A stretch of 64,000 nt of DNA, from assembly GCF_000612625.1 (NCBI RefSeq), contig NZ_CCAS010000009.1, positions 51,204 through 115,203 of the forward strand, written 5' to 3'. A model generated the notes under the pieces. The model searched no databases and was not told where the DNA came from. It was given only the letters and a program-made list of their open reading frames with translations. The stretch is from Neobacillus jeddahensis (lineage in GTDB: Bacteria > Bacillota > Bacilli > Bacillales > Cytobacillaceae). Both the position numbers and the translations under genes were made by a program. Positions within the stretch are counted from its first letter, which is position 1. The number at the start of each line of letters is the position of its first letter. Of the stretch, positions 1 to 9,167 are shown piece after piece.

Positions 1-1
1 G

Positions 2-1528
2 AGATCGATTCGTCGCTCAGTCCGAGGCGTCGTGAACAACGTGGATGTTTCGAATAAATCTGTTGGTGAGATGAAAGAATCAATTGAAAAGGCAGCCATA
101 AACGCGAAAGTATTGGATGATTCGATGAATAAAGCGAATGATTCGGTGAATGAACTAGTGGCAAGCATTCAACAAGTGGCCGGGAATACCAATATAACCG
201 CCTCAAGTGTTGATGAGATTTCTGCTGCGATTGAAGAAATGAGTGCTTCGATTAACTTAGTCGCAGGCGGGGCAGATCAATTAGCCGCATCTTCTGAGGA
301 AAGCTCATCAGCGATGCAAGAAATGTTAACTTCGATTGAGCAAGTAGCCATGAATGTTTTTAGTGCCGGAACAAATGTGGAACAAATCACGAAAGCCATT
401 GAAGAAGTAAGTGCATCCATTAAAGGGGTAAGTGAGAATGCCGTTGGCCTGACGAATACAGCAGAACAAACAGCACAAACAGTCGAAGAAATGGTTGTGT
501 CGATCAAACAGGTAGCGGATAGTGCGCAAACGGTGAAACAGTTAACCGATACAGTTATGGACGATGCCCTTGAAGGAACGCAGTCGTTAAGTGAAACCTT
601 GGATGGAATGAATGAAATATCGAAAGTGATTGATCATGCAAGTGGTGTAATCGAAGGGTTAGGAAAAAGTTCAGAGGAAATCGGCAGTATCATTGAAGTC
701 ATTGACGATATTGCCGAGCAAACGAACCTTCTTGCATTGAATGCGGCAATTGAAGCAGCACGCGCCGGTGAGCATGGCAAGGGATTTGCCGTTGTCGCAG
801 ATGAGGTTCGGAAATTGGCGGAACGTTCTGCTAAAGCAACAAAGGAAATCGCGGTCCTTATCAAAGGAATCCAAACCGAAACCAATACGGCCGTTACGTC
901 GATTAACGATGGCTCTGACAAGGTGAAAATCGGCAATCAATTAGCTGAAAAAACAAACTATGCTATTCAGAAAATTTCCGAAGGGATTGCCAAGGTTACC
1001 GCGGAAATTAATCAAGTGGCAAAAGCGACTGAAGAACAAACAAAAAATAGTTCATTTATTATCAGTGCCGTTGAGAATGTGACGAAACAAGCAAAGGAAA
1101 TGACCTATTCTACAAAGGAACAAACGATTACGGCTGAAGAAATTGTCACTGCAATCTACAAAACAAAGGACCAAGTGGACCAAATCTCGATTGCCACGTC
1201 GGAACAGGCTCAAGGAAGTATGGCGATTGTCGATGCGGTTGAAAATGTAACGAGACAATCGAATGCAATGACCAATGCGACAAAAGAACAGTCACTAACA
1301 GCAGAGGAAATTGTTCGCAATATCAATAATATTAAAGAAATGGTTAATCAAATTATGATTGCCACTAATGATCAAGCCGGATTTGGCCAAGAAATTTCCA
1401 AAGAAGTTGAAAATGTACGCAGACAAACAGATGAGTTGAATTCAAGTATCGAAATTCAATCAAAAGAAGTAGAAGAATTGGTGAGTGCAACAAAAGGCGT
1501 CAATCACCAAGTGGACAAGTTAAAGTAA
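2..1528 (+). CDS. Methyl-accepting chemotaxis protein, 5' end cut by window
   Basis: Cytoplasmic signalling part of a chemoreceptor, which would control CheA through CheW. The frame is open to the window edge upstream of the first possible start (GTG at 32), and those codons match the region just after TM2 in the next gene, so the sensor and membrane parts lie outside. The highly conserved hairpin tip ([20 protein letters not shown]) is near 720-775. Both helical arms are long and repetitive (recurring TKEQ/TAEEIV/ENV units). It is very similar to the following gene, so the pair is a tandem duplication. No HAMP signature is visible in the part present. No terminator separates the two genes. 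Confidence 0.93.
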   Translation, partial: RSIRRSVRGVVNNVDVSNKSVGEMKESIEKAAINAKVLDDSMNKANDSVNELVASIQQVAGNTNITASSVDEISAAIEEMSASINLVAGGADQLAASSEESSSAMQEMLTSIEQVAMNVFSAGTNVEQITKAIEEVSASIKGVSENAVGLTNTAEQTAQTVEEMVVSIKQVADSAQTVKQLTDTVMDDALEGTQSLSETLDGMNEISKVIDHASGVIEGLGKSSEEIGSIIEVIDDIAEQTNLLALNAAIEAARAGEHGKGFAVVADEVRKLAERSAKATKEIAVLIKGIQTETNTAVTSINDGSDKVKIGNQLAEKTNYAIQKISEGIAKVTAEINQVAKATEEQTKNSSFIISAVENVTKQAKEMTYSTKEQTITAEEIVTAIYKTKDQVDQISIATSEQAQGSMAIVDAVENVTRQSNAMTNATKEQSLTAEEIVRNINNIKEMVNQIMIATNDQAGFGQEISKEVENVRRQTDELNSSIEIQSKEVEELVSATKGVNHQVDKLK

Positions 1529-1615
1529 CAGGTCTCTTATTCATTATTGGTTGGTTTTGAAACAAAGAATTGATGACCAGAATCTACATCTTAGAATACA
1601 AGGAGAATTAGAAAG

Positions 1616-3766
1616 TTGAAACAGTTTTCAATGAAGGCAAAATTATGGAGTAGCTTTTTAGGGATGCTAATATTACTTTTAGCAGTAAGTGTCATCTCTT
1701 ATTTAAATATTAATAGCTTAGCTGATTCCGTAAAGGAAATTACACAAACTGAATATACCAAGGTGAAAACGATTAATAAACTGAATCTTGGCATGACCCG
1801 AGTCAGATTATATATGGCCAAGCATGGAACAGCAATGGACAAGGAAACAATGGATGCTGCCAGTAAATTACTAGAGGAAAATACAAAAGAAGTCGAGAAA
1901 AATGTAAAGATACTACGTCCTATGTTGGTCGTGAAAGAAAATCAAGAAAGACTGAATGAATTTGAACGTAATTTCTATGAGTATCAAAAATTACTCCCAA
2001 CGGCAATCGAACGATCAGAAGATCAGGATATGAAGGGGTTTACGGCGATATTTAATGAAATGGGCCCCTTTGGTGATAAGGCTTCCCAACAATTAGACTT
2101 AATTCAGTCTGATCGGGATAAGGCATTAGCACAATTATCCTTAGAGGCCGACGATAATGCCGATAAAAGTGAATTATTGATTATCGCGATTGCGGTGATT
2201 TCTACATTATTAAGTGTGGTGATTGCCTTTGCAATAGGTAGATTGATTTCGCGGTCTGTATCCGGAGTTGTTAAAAATGTCCAAACAACAACTAATTCCG
2301 TGATGGGCATCAAAAAATCAATTGAAACGACTGCAGATAGTGCCCAAGAATTGGATGCATCGATGTCCAAGGCCAAGGATTCAGTGAGTGAACTTGTGGC
2401 TAGTATCCAACAAGTCGCAGGCAACACGAATATTACGGCTTCAGGTGTCGATGAAATCTCCGCTGCGATCGAGCAAATGAGTGCGTCAATTAACTTGGTC
2501 GCAGATAGTGCTGGGCACTTGGCTGTATCTTCTGAGGAAAGTTCATCGGCTATTCAAGAAATGATGGCATCGATTGAACAGGTCGCTGGAAATGTTGGGC
2601 ATGCTGGAGCGAATGTGGAACAAATTACGAAGGCAATTGAAGAAATAAGTGCTTCCATCAACGGTGTTAGCAAAAATGCTGTCGACTTGACCCAAACAGC
2701 GGAACAAACCGTGCAAACTGTCGAAGAAATGGTCGGATCGATTAAACAGGTCGCAGACAGTGCGCAAACCGTTAAACAACTAACGGATTCGGTCATGCAT
2801 GATGCCGTTCAAGGAACTGACTCCTTACATGAAACGTTAAATGGAATGGACGAAATTTCACAGGTGATTAATCAGGCAAGTAGCGTAATGGCAAACCTTG
2901 GAAAAAGCTCAGAGGAAATCGGCAGTATCATTGAAGTTATTGATGAGATTGCTGATCAAACGAATTTATTAGCACTGAATGCTGCGATTGAGGCGGCACG
3001 TGCCGGTGAACATGGAAAAGGCTTTGCTGTTGTGGCGGAAGAAGTCCGTAAATTGGCGGAACGCTCTGCCAAAGCAACGAAAGAAATTGCTGTTTTGATT
3101 AAAGGGATTCAAACTGAAACCGTCGCTGCTGTTACATCGATTAATGATGGGGCCGAGAAGGTGAAAATCGGCAATCAGTTGGCCGAGCAAACCGAGCATG
3201 CAATCAGAAAAATTTCCGAAGGGATCGCCCAGGTGACTGAGGAAATCAATCAAGTCGCAAGTGCAACGGAAGAACAAACCCAAAATAGTCAGTTCATTGT
3301 AAAAGCTGTCGAGAATGTGACGAAGCAAGCAACGGAAATGACTTATTCCACAAAAGAACAAACGATTACTGCTGAAGAAATTGTTCATGCGATTAACAAC
3401 ACAAAGGAACAGGTCCAGCAAATTTCCGTGGCAACGGCTGAACAAGCAAAAGGAAGTAATGCCATTATCGCGGCGGTTGAAAATGTGGCAACACAATCCA
3501 ATTCGGTCACAAGTGCAACGAAGGAACAGTCATTGACCGCTGAGGAAATCGTTCGGAATATTAATAATATCAAAGAAATGGTCAACCAAATGATGATTGC
3601 AACCAATGATCAAGCCAAATATGGTCAGGAAATCGCTACCCAGGTTGACAATGTTCGAAATCAAACAGAAGAAGTTAATAAGAGCATAGAAACACAGACT
3701 AGTGAGGTAGAAGCGGTAACTTATGCCATGCTTGAGGTTAATAAACAGGTCAAAAAGATTCAATAA
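1616..3766 (+). CDS. Methyl-accepting chemotaxis protein
   Basis: Full-length membrane chemoreceptor of 716 residues. Residues 11-31 form TM1, about 35-185 an extracytoplasmic helical sensor of the four-helix-bundle type, and about 187-209 TM2. The rest is one long helical hairpin with its tip ([19 protein letters not shown]) near residue 447. About 235 residues lie between TM2 and the tip and about 250 after it, roughly twice the arm length of the common 36-heptad receptors. No clear HAMP domain follows TM2. The start is TTG, chosen because AAGGAG lies just upstream. It is a tandem copy of the preceding gene and ends at a strong terminator. Confidence 0.95.
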   Translation: MKQFSMKAKLWSSFLGMLILLLAVSVISYLNINSLADSVKEITQTEYTKVKTINKLNLGMTRVRLYMAKHGTAMDKETMDAASKLLEENTKEVEKNVKILRPMLVVKENQERLNEFERNFYEYQKLLPTAIERSEDQDMKGFTAIFNEMGPFGDKASQQLDLIQSDRDKALAQLSLEADDNADKSELLIIAIAVISTLLSVVIAFAIGRLISRSVSGVVKNVQTTTNSVMGIKKSIETTADSAQELDASMSKAKDSVSELVASIQQVAGNTNITASGVDEISAAIEQMSASINLVADSAGHLAVSSEESSSAIQEMMASIEQVAGNVGHAGANVEQITKAIEEISASINGVSKNAVDLTQTAEQTVQTVEEMVGSIKQVADSAQTVKQLTDSVMHDAVQGTDSLHETLNGMDEISQVINQASSVMANLGKSSEEIGSIIEVIDEIADQTNLLALNAAIEAARAGEHGKGFAVVAEEVRKLAERSAKATKEIAVLIKGIQTETVAAVTSINDGAEKVKIGNQLAEQTEHAIRKISEGIAQVTEEINQVASATEEQTQNSQFIVKAVENVTKQATEMTYSTKEQTITAEEIVHAINNTKEQVQQISVATAEQAKGSNAIIAAVENVATQSNSVTSATKEQSLTAEEIVRNINNIKEMVNQMMIATNDQAKYGQEIATQVDNVRNQTEEVNKSIETQTSEVEAVTYAMLEVNKQVKKIQ

Positions 3767-3772
3767 GGGTCG

Positions 3773-3808
3773 AAATGCTTCCACAAATTTTTGTGGAAGC
3801 ATTTTTTT
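3773..3808 (+). terminator. Rho-independent terminator after the receptor gene
   Basis: Long perfect stem (AATGCTTCCACAA with its complement) around a short T loop, followed by a T run. Confidence 0.9.
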
Positions 3809-3862
3809 GGTGTATTTCCATGAATAGGATGGGGGATGTGGAGGTGTGGATCGATATTTATA

Positions 3863-3891
3863 ATGAAATTTATGAAAAAGTAAGGTATAAT
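3863..3891 (+). promoter_or_regulatory. Candidate SigA promoter for the yaaR-flhP group
   Basis: ATGAAA (3863-3868), 17 nt, TATAAT (3886-3891). The -10 is perfect and the -35 matches at four of six positions. Confidence 0.5.
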
Positions 3892-3954
3892 TTTGATAGA
3901 TTTCGATTATTTTTAACAGATTCGTTATGTTTTATATAGAGGAAGTGAATTCTT

Positions 3955-4398
3955 TTGAAAATTCAAGACCCAGTAAGGATTAATCTTGGTGATAACCGTC
4001 TTTCAACATCGGAACGATCTTCCACCAGCTCAACCTCTTTTCAAAAAATCATGAGCACGTATTCACAGGGTTTAACCGAGGATCGCCTCCAGCAAATGCT
4101 GCAGGATATTGATCAACAAGGATTAAAATTATCTGAAAATCCCACCTTCCATGAATTAAGGAAATATAAGGACATGGTCAAGCAATTCATGGGAGAAGTC
4201 ACAAAAAATGGGGTTAGCCTGTATCAGACAGACAGCTGGGATCCATATGGTGGAAATAAAACATTGAAAACCGTGCAAGTACTGGACCGTAAATTAATGG
4301 AATTAACGGACCACGTCCTTAATAAACAAAGTAATGGGCTGACGTTATTAGAAAGAATTGGTGAAATTAAAGGCCTATTGATTAATATTTATACGTAA
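3955..4398 (+). CDS. yaaR: YaaR family protein (DUF327)
   Basis: Soluble protein of 147 residues with the DUF327/YaaR pattern: a Ser/Thr-rich N-terminal tail, then helices containing HELRKYKDMVKQFMGEV and a C-terminal LDRKLMELTDHVL segment. The biochemical role of the family is not established to my knowledge. It lies directly upstream of the swrB-like and flhO/flhP genes, so a motility link is plausible but inferred. The TTG start follows GAGGAAG at normal spacing. A SigA-like promoter precedes it. Confidence 0.8.
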   Translation: MKIQDPVRINLGDNRLSTSERSSTSSTSFQKIMSTYSQGLTEDRLQQMLQDIDQQGLKLSENPTFHELRKYKDMVKQFMGEVTKNGVSLYQTDSWDPYGGNKTLKTVQVLDRKLMELTDHVLNKQSNGLTLLERIGEIKGLLINIYT

Positions 4399-4456
4399 AT
4401 GATAAAAAAGAAGCGATTTTCACGCTTCATTATGCACCTATAAAGGAGTAGAGCAA

Positions 4457-4882
4457 TTGGTAGAATATATCATTTTGGTTTTATTAGCAGTTAATTTAAT
4501 TGCTGTTCTCTTCTTGGTCGTAAAGGGATCATCCTCTCAAGGCGATAAGGACCAGTTAACGGCACATCAAAAATTAAACAAACAATATCAAAATATGATG
4601 CAGGAAATGACACAATTAAAATCAACGATTGAACAGTCACATAGTATTCTTATGCATGAATTCGAACAATGGAAGGTAGAGCGACAGGCACTTGAATCAT
4701 CAATGCGAGTGGCAGCAACACCACCCAAGATAGAAAATTTATTTTTAAATGAGCGCTACCAGGAGATCTTTGATTTACAAAGACAAGGGTTTTCCGTTGA
4801 ACAAATTGCCAAGAAACTTGACAAGGGCTGTGGGGAAATAACGTTGATCCTGCAGCTTGCTGCTCAAGATCACCACGCGTAA
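4457..4882 (+). CDS. SwrB-like membrane-anchored motility protein (DUF6115 type)
   Basis: 141 residues: one N-terminal transmembrane helix (about residues 3-23), a charged coiled-coil segment (about 35-85), and a C-terminal helix-turn-helix-like module around YQEIFDLQRQGFSVEQIAKKL. This layout matches SwrB/YlxL-type proteins, which in Bacillus subtilis promote flagellar basal body maturation. That gene usually follows sigD; here it sits between yaaR and flhO. The TTG start follows AAAGGAG. Identity with SwrB is by layout and C-terminal motif, not by a search. Confidence 0.55.
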   Translation: MVEYIILVLLAVNLIAVLFLVVKGSSSQGDKDQLTAHQKLNKQYQNMMQEMTQLKSTIEQSHSILMHEFEQWKVERQALESSMRVAATPPKIENLFLNERYQEIFDLQRQGFSVEQIAKKLDKGCGEITLILQLAAQDHHA

Positions 4883-4898
4883 AGAAAGAGGGTCTATT

Positions 4899-5783
4899 AT
4901 GATAAGAGGTCTGTATACTGCCGCTTCCGGCATGTTTGCCTTAGAGCGCAAACAAGAAGCACTATCAGATAATCTAGCCAATGCTGAAACACCAGGTTAT
5001 AAGAAGGATGATACCGTCCTCCGGTCATTTCCGAAGCTATTCATGCAGCGCGTACAGGACTTTAATGAAAACGGAGCAGCTACGGGAGGAACGCAAATTC
5101 CTGGCATGGCTGTTCCAATAGGTGAATTAACAAATGGAGTGTATGCACAGGAGCGGATACCGAGCTTCAGCCAAGGGGCAGTCGTCGAAACGGGCAATGC
5201 CCTCGATGTGGCGATTGATGATCAGTCCATCCCATTTCAAACAGTGAATGGACGCCAAGTAAAGCCGGCTGCCTTCTTCGCAGTTCAGTTACCAGATGGC
5301 ACAGTAGGTTATACTCGTAATGGTAAGTGGGATTTAGATGTGAATGGGAATGTGGTTACCACCGATGGGTACCGAGTCTTGGGGGCGGATCATCAACCGA
5401 TTACCATTACTGATAGTATTAGTAAAGAGGATCTCTATATAGGGGCAGATGGTCAAATTGTCGCCTATCCGAGTGACCCTGCTAAGACGAAAACTGTTGG
5501 ACAAATTGGGATTGCGGTTGCGCAAAATCCGTTAGAGCTTCGTCGATTGGGTGGTAATGCATACGGTTCCGATACACCGTTGGCCTTTATTCAAGATGGT
5601 GGCGGCGCGAATCCAGGTGTCACTCTGCAGCAGGGATATATGGAACAGTCTAATGTTGACGCAAGTCAAACAATGACAGACATGATGATGACGGTTAAGG
5701 GCTATGAGGCCAATCAAAAGGTAATTAGTGCCTATGACAGCTCACTGCAGCTGTTAAATTCTGTTGGTAAGATTAACGGGTAG
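4899..5783 (+). CDS. flhO: Flagellar hook-basal body (rod) protein FlhO
   Basis: FlgF/FlgG-type distal rod protein of 294 residues, secreted through the flagellar export gate. The N-terminal rod signature is MIRGLYTAASGMFALERKQEALSDN plus NAETPGYKKDD. The C-terminal signature is QGYMEQSNVDASQTMTDMMMTVKGYEANQKVI, the usual D0 helix. The start is ATG 4899, because longer in-frame starts lie inside the previous gene and AAAGAGGG precedes 4899. It is paired with the related flhP downstream, as in Bacillus subtilis. Confidence 0.93.
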   Translation: MIRGLYTAASGMFALERKQEALSDNLANAETPGYKKDDTVLRSFPKLFMQRVQDFNENGAATGGTQIPGMAVPIGELTNGVYAQERIPSFSQGAVVETGNALDVAIDDQSIPFQTVNGRQVKPAAFFAVQLPDGTVGYTRNGKWDLDVNGNVVTTDGYRVLGADHQPITITDSISKEDLYIGADGQIVAYPSDPAKTKTVGQIGIAVAQNPLELRRLGGNAYGSDTPLAFIQDGGGANPGVTLQQGYMEQSNVDASQTMTDMMMTVKGYEANQKVISAYDSSLQLLNSVGKING

Positions 5784-5809
5784 GACTACATGAATAGGAG
5801 AACAAGACA

Positions 5810-6661
5810 TTGAATACTTCACTATTTATCTCTTCTGGTGCATTAAAAACATATCAACAAAAAATTGATACCACCGCAAATAATGTGGCGAATGTGAATA
5901 CGACTGGTTTTAAGCGAAAAGAGCAAACTTTTTCAGATGTGCTTACATCACAGTTGAACAATCAAGGACGTTCTAGTCAGGAAGTTGGGCGGTTAACGCC
6001 TAATGGTCTACGAGTGGGATATGGTGTTCGTCCGGGGATGACACAGTTGGACGTACAGCAAGGTCAAGCCATCGAAACGGGCAATCCGTTTGATTTGATG
6101 ATCCAAGGGAATGGCTTTTTTCAAATTGGTTACCCATCAACTACAGGTGGAGCCGATGAGGTCAGGTATTCACGGGACGGAAACTTTCACTTAAGTGCGA
6201 ATCCTGATAACCTAGGCAGCTATCATTTAGTTAATGCCAATGGCGGGTATTTACTTGATCAAAACGGTGCTCCACTGGAATTGGATGGCCAATCAGAAGT
6301 GCAAATTGGTACGAACGGTCAAATTCAACTGAAGGATAAGACGACTGGGACGACCTCGATAGCGGCACAGCGGCTGGGGATCGTGGATATTCAAAATCCT
6401 CATCTGTTAAAGAGTATGGGGAATAATGAATTTGCGATTGATGAGACGGTGTTACCGAATGGGGCTACGGCAGCGAATTTCGCCCGGACGATGCCTCTTG
6501 GCGAGGTTCAGCTCTCTACGGGTTATTTAGAAGGTTCCAATGTAGATTTAACTCAAGAAATGACGGATTTAATGACGGCACAACGATCGTATCAATTGAA
6601 TGCACGGGCATTATCGTATGCCGATCAGATGATTGGGATTGCCAATAATATTATGAAATAA
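5810..6661 (+). CDS. flhP: Flagellar hook-basal body (rod) protein FlhP
   Basis: Second FlgG-like rod protein, 283 residues. N-terminal motif ANNVANVNTTGFKRKEQTF and C-terminal motif STGYLEGSNVDLTQEMTDLMTAQRSYQLNARAL are the paired D0 segments of rod and hook proteins. It begins at TTG after TAGGAG, 26 nt after flhO, so the two are one operon. A hairpin terminator follows. No flgE (hook) or flgD (hook cap) gene accompanies it, which is unusual given how complete the rest of the set is. Confidence 0.93.
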   Translation: MNTSLFISSGALKTYQQKIDTTANNVANVNTTGFKRKEQTFSDVLTSQLNNQGRSSQEVGRLTPNGLRVGYGVRPGMTQLDVQQGQAIETGNPFDLMIQGNGFFQIGYPSTTGGADEVRYSRDGNFHLSANPDNLGSYHLVNANGGYLLDQNGAPLELDGQSEVQIGTNGQIQLKDKTTGTTSIAAQRLGIVDIQNPHLLKSMGNNEFAIDETVLPNGATAANFARTMPLGEVQLSTGYLEGSNVDLTQEMTDLMTAQRSYQLNARALSYADQMIGIANNIMK

Positions 6662-6663
6662 TC

Positions 6664-6692
6664 AAAAGAGACGGATTTTCGTCTCTTTTTTA
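6664..6692 (+). terminator. Terminator after flhP
   Basis: AAAAGAGACG/CGTCTCTTTT stem with a short loop and T run. Confidence 0.85.
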
Positions 6693-6724
6693 CTAATAAA
6701 AATTGAAAATAGGATAATAGTCAC

Positions 6725-6751
6725 TTAACTTAATCAGATATATGTCGATAA
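6725..6751 (+). promoter_or_regulatory. Candidate SigD promoter for fliD
   Basis: TTAA (6725-6728), 15 nt, GTCGATAA (6744-6751). The spacing and -10 fit the flagellar sigma consensus; the -35 is imperfect but identical to that before fliS. Confidence 0.6.
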
Positions 6752-6807
6752 CTAAAACAAAATGACCCTTATGGATTTTACATAAATATAGAAAAGGAGT
6801 GAGCATA

Positions 6808-8373
6808 TTGACTAGTATTGATACATCATTGAGAGTTACTGGTTTGGCATCTGGGATGAATACGGATGAGATTGTGGCCAATCTAGTGAAGGCCCAAAGT
6901 GCACGCTTAAATAAACTGCAGCAAAGTAAAATCACGTCAACCTGGAAACAGGATGCTTATCGTGATGTGAATAAAAGTGTTGATGACTTCCTGAAATCGA
7001 TGGAGAGCTTACGTTTGCAGTCAACTTTTAATAAACAAACAGCCAGTTCCTCGAATGAGAGTGTGGTTTCCGCTACAGTATCGAAGACACCGACGCAGTC
7101 TTCTTATGAAATTACGAATGTGCAACAGGCGAAGCCGGCGCTTGCTTCTTCAGTTAAATTTTTCGGTGACGGATTTGATACAACAAAGAAACTTAGCGAA
7201 TTAGGGGTAACAGGAGACGCAGATGGCAAGACATCATTAATGATTAATGATGTGAATTATGAATTTAATATCAATGACACCTTGGATTCTGTATTAAATG
7301 ATATTACCAGTAACACTCCACTAACTGTTTCTTATTCAGCTTCAGAAAAATCCTTTACTTTTACAAATGATTCTGCAGGAGAGAATAAGGATGTGAAATT
7401 AGGAGAAGGGACATCAAACCTTTTAACTACATTAGGTATAACAGCAGGATCAGTTACTAGTACCGGTTCAGATAAATATGCGAATGATTCAAAAACATCA
7501 GTTGTAGTGGGGACTGATGCCTCGCAGGCAAAAATGTGGATCAATGGAATGGAATTTCGCTCTGATACCAACTCTATCACCTATGACGGAATTACGTTTG
7601 ACCTTAAGGCCAATATGTCTAGTGGATCATTGAACATCACGACGAAGAGTGATACAGATGCCATTTTTAGTAGTATTAAAACATTTGTCGACAAATATAA
7701 CGAGGTAATTAAGGATTTTAATGGTCGTATTACGGAAAAAAAATATCGTGATTACCCGCCGTTGTTAGACGATCAAAAAACGGATATGAAAGATAATGAT
7801 ATTAAACTGTGGGATGAAAAGGCGAAAAGTGGTCTATTATCCAGTGACTCTACAATAAGTACTTTCCTAACAGAAATGCGGAATAGTCTTACTTCTGCAG
7901 TTGAAAACAGCGGAGCGTTTAAAACCTTAAAGGAAATCGGGATTGATTTTTCATCTAGTTACCAAGATAACGGAAAATTAGTTTTGGATGAAGAAAAATT
8001 AAAAGGGGTACTCCAGTCAAATCTTGAAGATGTAAAGAAATTGTTTACTGACAAAGGAACCAGTACAAATAGTTCCGCTACAACCGCAACAGATAAAGAC
8101 ATGTTTAATCAGAGCGGCTTTGGCTGGAGAATTTATGACCGAATTAATGTAACGACAAAGCAGCTCACTTCTTTAGCCGGTTCCCCTGGTGCTACAGTAG
8201 ATACGAATAGTTTTATGGCAAAACAAATAACATCGTTAACTACTAACATTGATAAGGAACAAGATAGGATCGATTCCTACGAGGAAAGGCTATGGAAGCA
8301 ATTTGGTGCGATGGAAAAAGCATTGCAGCAGATGAACTCACAGAGTTCTTGGCTTACTCAGCAACTTGGCTAA
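6808..8373 (+). CDS. fliD: Flagellar filament cap protein FliD
   Basis: Hook-associated protein 2, 521 residues, exported and assembled as the filament cap that guides flagellin insertion. The N-terminal FliD motif is TSIDTSLRVTGLASGMNTDEIVANLVKAQSARL. The C-terminal coiled segment (IDKEQDRIDSYEERLWKQFGAMEKALQQMNSQSSWL) is also characteristic. TTG 6808 is preferred over GTG 6799 because the AAAAGGAG ribosome binding site overlaps the GTG. The chaperone and filament genes fliS and fliT, normally next door, lie 11 kb downstream with their own promoter. Confidence 0.95.
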   Translation: MTSIDTSLRVTGLASGMNTDEIVANLVKAQSARLNKLQQSKITSTWKQDAYRDVNKSVDDFLKSMESLRLQSTFNKQTASSSNESVVSATVSKTPTQSSYEITNVQQAKPALASSVKFFGDGFDTTKKLSELGVTGDADGKTSLMINDVNYEFNINDTLDSVLNDITSNTPLTVSYSASEKSFTFTNDSAGENKDVKLGEGTSNLLTTLGITAGSVTSTGSDKYANDSKTSVVVGTDASQAKMWINGMEFRSDTNSITYDGITFDLKANMSSGSLNITTKSDTDAIFSSIKTFVDKYNEVIKDFNGRITEKKYRDYPPLLDDQKTDMKDNDIKLWDEKAKSGLLSSDSTISTFLTEMRNSLTSAVENSGAFKTLKEIGIDFSSSYQDNGKLVLDEEKLKGVLQSNLEDVKKLFTDKGTSTNSSATTATDKDMFNQSGFGWRIYDRINVTTKQLTSLAGSPGATVDTNSFMAKQITSLTTNIDKEQDRIDSYEERLWKQFGAMEKALQQMNSQSSWLTQQLG

Positions 8374-8391
8374 GAAAAATATCTCAATAAA

Positions 8392-8445
8392 ACGAAGTAC
8401 TCTTTATCTAATTTGATAGATAGGGGGTGCTTCTTTTATTTTTAT
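8392..8445 (+). terminator. Terminator after fliD
   Basis: Stem of about 16 bp with several G-T pairs (GAAGTACTCTTTATCT against AGATAGGGGGTGCTTC), followed by a T-rich stretch. Confidence 0.75.
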
Positions 8446-8543
8446 AAAAAATTACTAAACTTGTAGTCCAAGCGACCGATACATAATATATAGAAGCATT
8501 ATTGGGCTAATTAAAGGAATCAAAATTAATTTGAAATATCAAC

Positions 8544-8570
8544 TAAACAAATTGATAGAGGTTCCGATAA
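8544..8570 (+). promoter_or_regulatory. SigD promoter csrA P1
   Basis: TAAA (8544-8547), 15 nt, TCCGATAA (8563-8570). First of three sites upstream of csrA. The gap 8374-8690 holds only the fliD terminator and these promoters. Confidence 0.75.
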
Positions 8571-8597
8571 TAAAAATATCAAGGCAATCCTTGATAA
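8571..8597 (+). promoter_or_regulatory. Possible SigD promoter csrA P2
   Basis: TAAA (8571-8574), 15 nt, CTTGATAA (8590-8597). The -10 differs from CCGATAA at two bases, as does the hag site. Confidence 0.45.
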
Positions 8598-8625
8598 TAA
8601 GTCAAATAATATTTCTGAAATCAAC

Positions 8626-8652
8626 TAAACAATACTGAACAATCTCCGATAA
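8626..8652 (+). promoter_or_regulatory. SigD promoter csrA P3
   Basis: TAAA (8626-8629), 15 nt, TCCGATAA (8645-8652), 38 nt before the csrA start. It shares ATCAACTAAACAA with P1. Confidence 0.75.
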
Positions 8653-8690
8653 TAACTATTGTAAGCAGTAGAAACTAGGAGGATGATAGG

Positions 8691-9038
8691 GTGCTCATTG
8701 TAGGCAGAGAAATAGGACAATCGGTAATCATTGGTGATGTCATTAAAGTAACTGTTTTACAAATAGGATCAAAACTTCGCTTGGCTATTGATGCTCCAAG
8801 TCACATGCGTATATCGCGGGTGAAACAGGAACAAAGTCTTGCAACTAAGTTGAAAAAGAGAGCAAAAATCATCGGAGATACCACTTTGATTGGTGACAAT
8901 GTGAAGATAACTATTATTCAAACGGATACTGGATTATTAAGGTTTGCCATCGATGCACCTAAAGAAATCAGCATTTATCGCGAAGAATTGTTTGTAAGTA
9001 ATAGTTTCACAGAAAAGCAAAATGTTTTATCGTTTTAG
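8691..9038 (+). CDS. csrA: Carbon storage regulator CsrA, tandem two-domain fusion
   Basis: CsrA is an RNA-binding post-transcriptional repressor whose known target in Bacillus is the flagellin message. Normal CsrA is about 60-75 residues and forms a swapped homodimer. This protein has 115 residues and two CsrA units: about 1-48 (MLIVGRE, IIGDVIKVTVLQ, LAIDAPSHMRISR) and about 53-105 (TLIGDNVKITIIQ, FAIDAPKEISIYREEL). Unit 1 keeps the first strand; unit 2 has lost it (Leu4 position is Arg) but keeps the intact last strand with its Arg. The GTG start follows AGGAGG. It lies directly upstream of the flagellin gene. The usual antagonist gene fliW is not in the window. Confidence 0.9.
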   Translation: MLIVGREIGQSVIIGDVIKVTVLQIGSKLRLAIDAPSHMRISRVKQEQSLATKLKKRAKIIGDTTLIGDNVKITIIQTDTGLLRFAIDAPKEISIYREELFVSNSFTEKQNVLSF

Positions 9039-9047
9039 ATTTTGATC

Positions 9048-9076
9048 TAAGTAATCAAAATCACAATCTTTGATAA
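9048..9076 (+). promoter_or_regulatory. Candidate SigD promoter for hag
   Basis: TAAG (9048-9051), 17 nt, TTTGATAA (9069-9076). Weak match to the consensus, but ACAATCTNNGATAATAA is shared with csrA P3. Confidence 0.5.
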
Positions 9077-9167
9077 TAAACCCAGTGGGTATATTATATA
9101 TATTTTCAAAAAGGTTAACGTCTTTTTATTAAATCAAATTTTATTTAACCCAAGGAGGAAAATAATT

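Noticed and set aside
4857..4898. Longer flhO starting at 4857
   Set aside because: It overlaps the end of the previous gene and precedes the ribosome binding site; MIRGLYTAASGM at 4899 is the family start.
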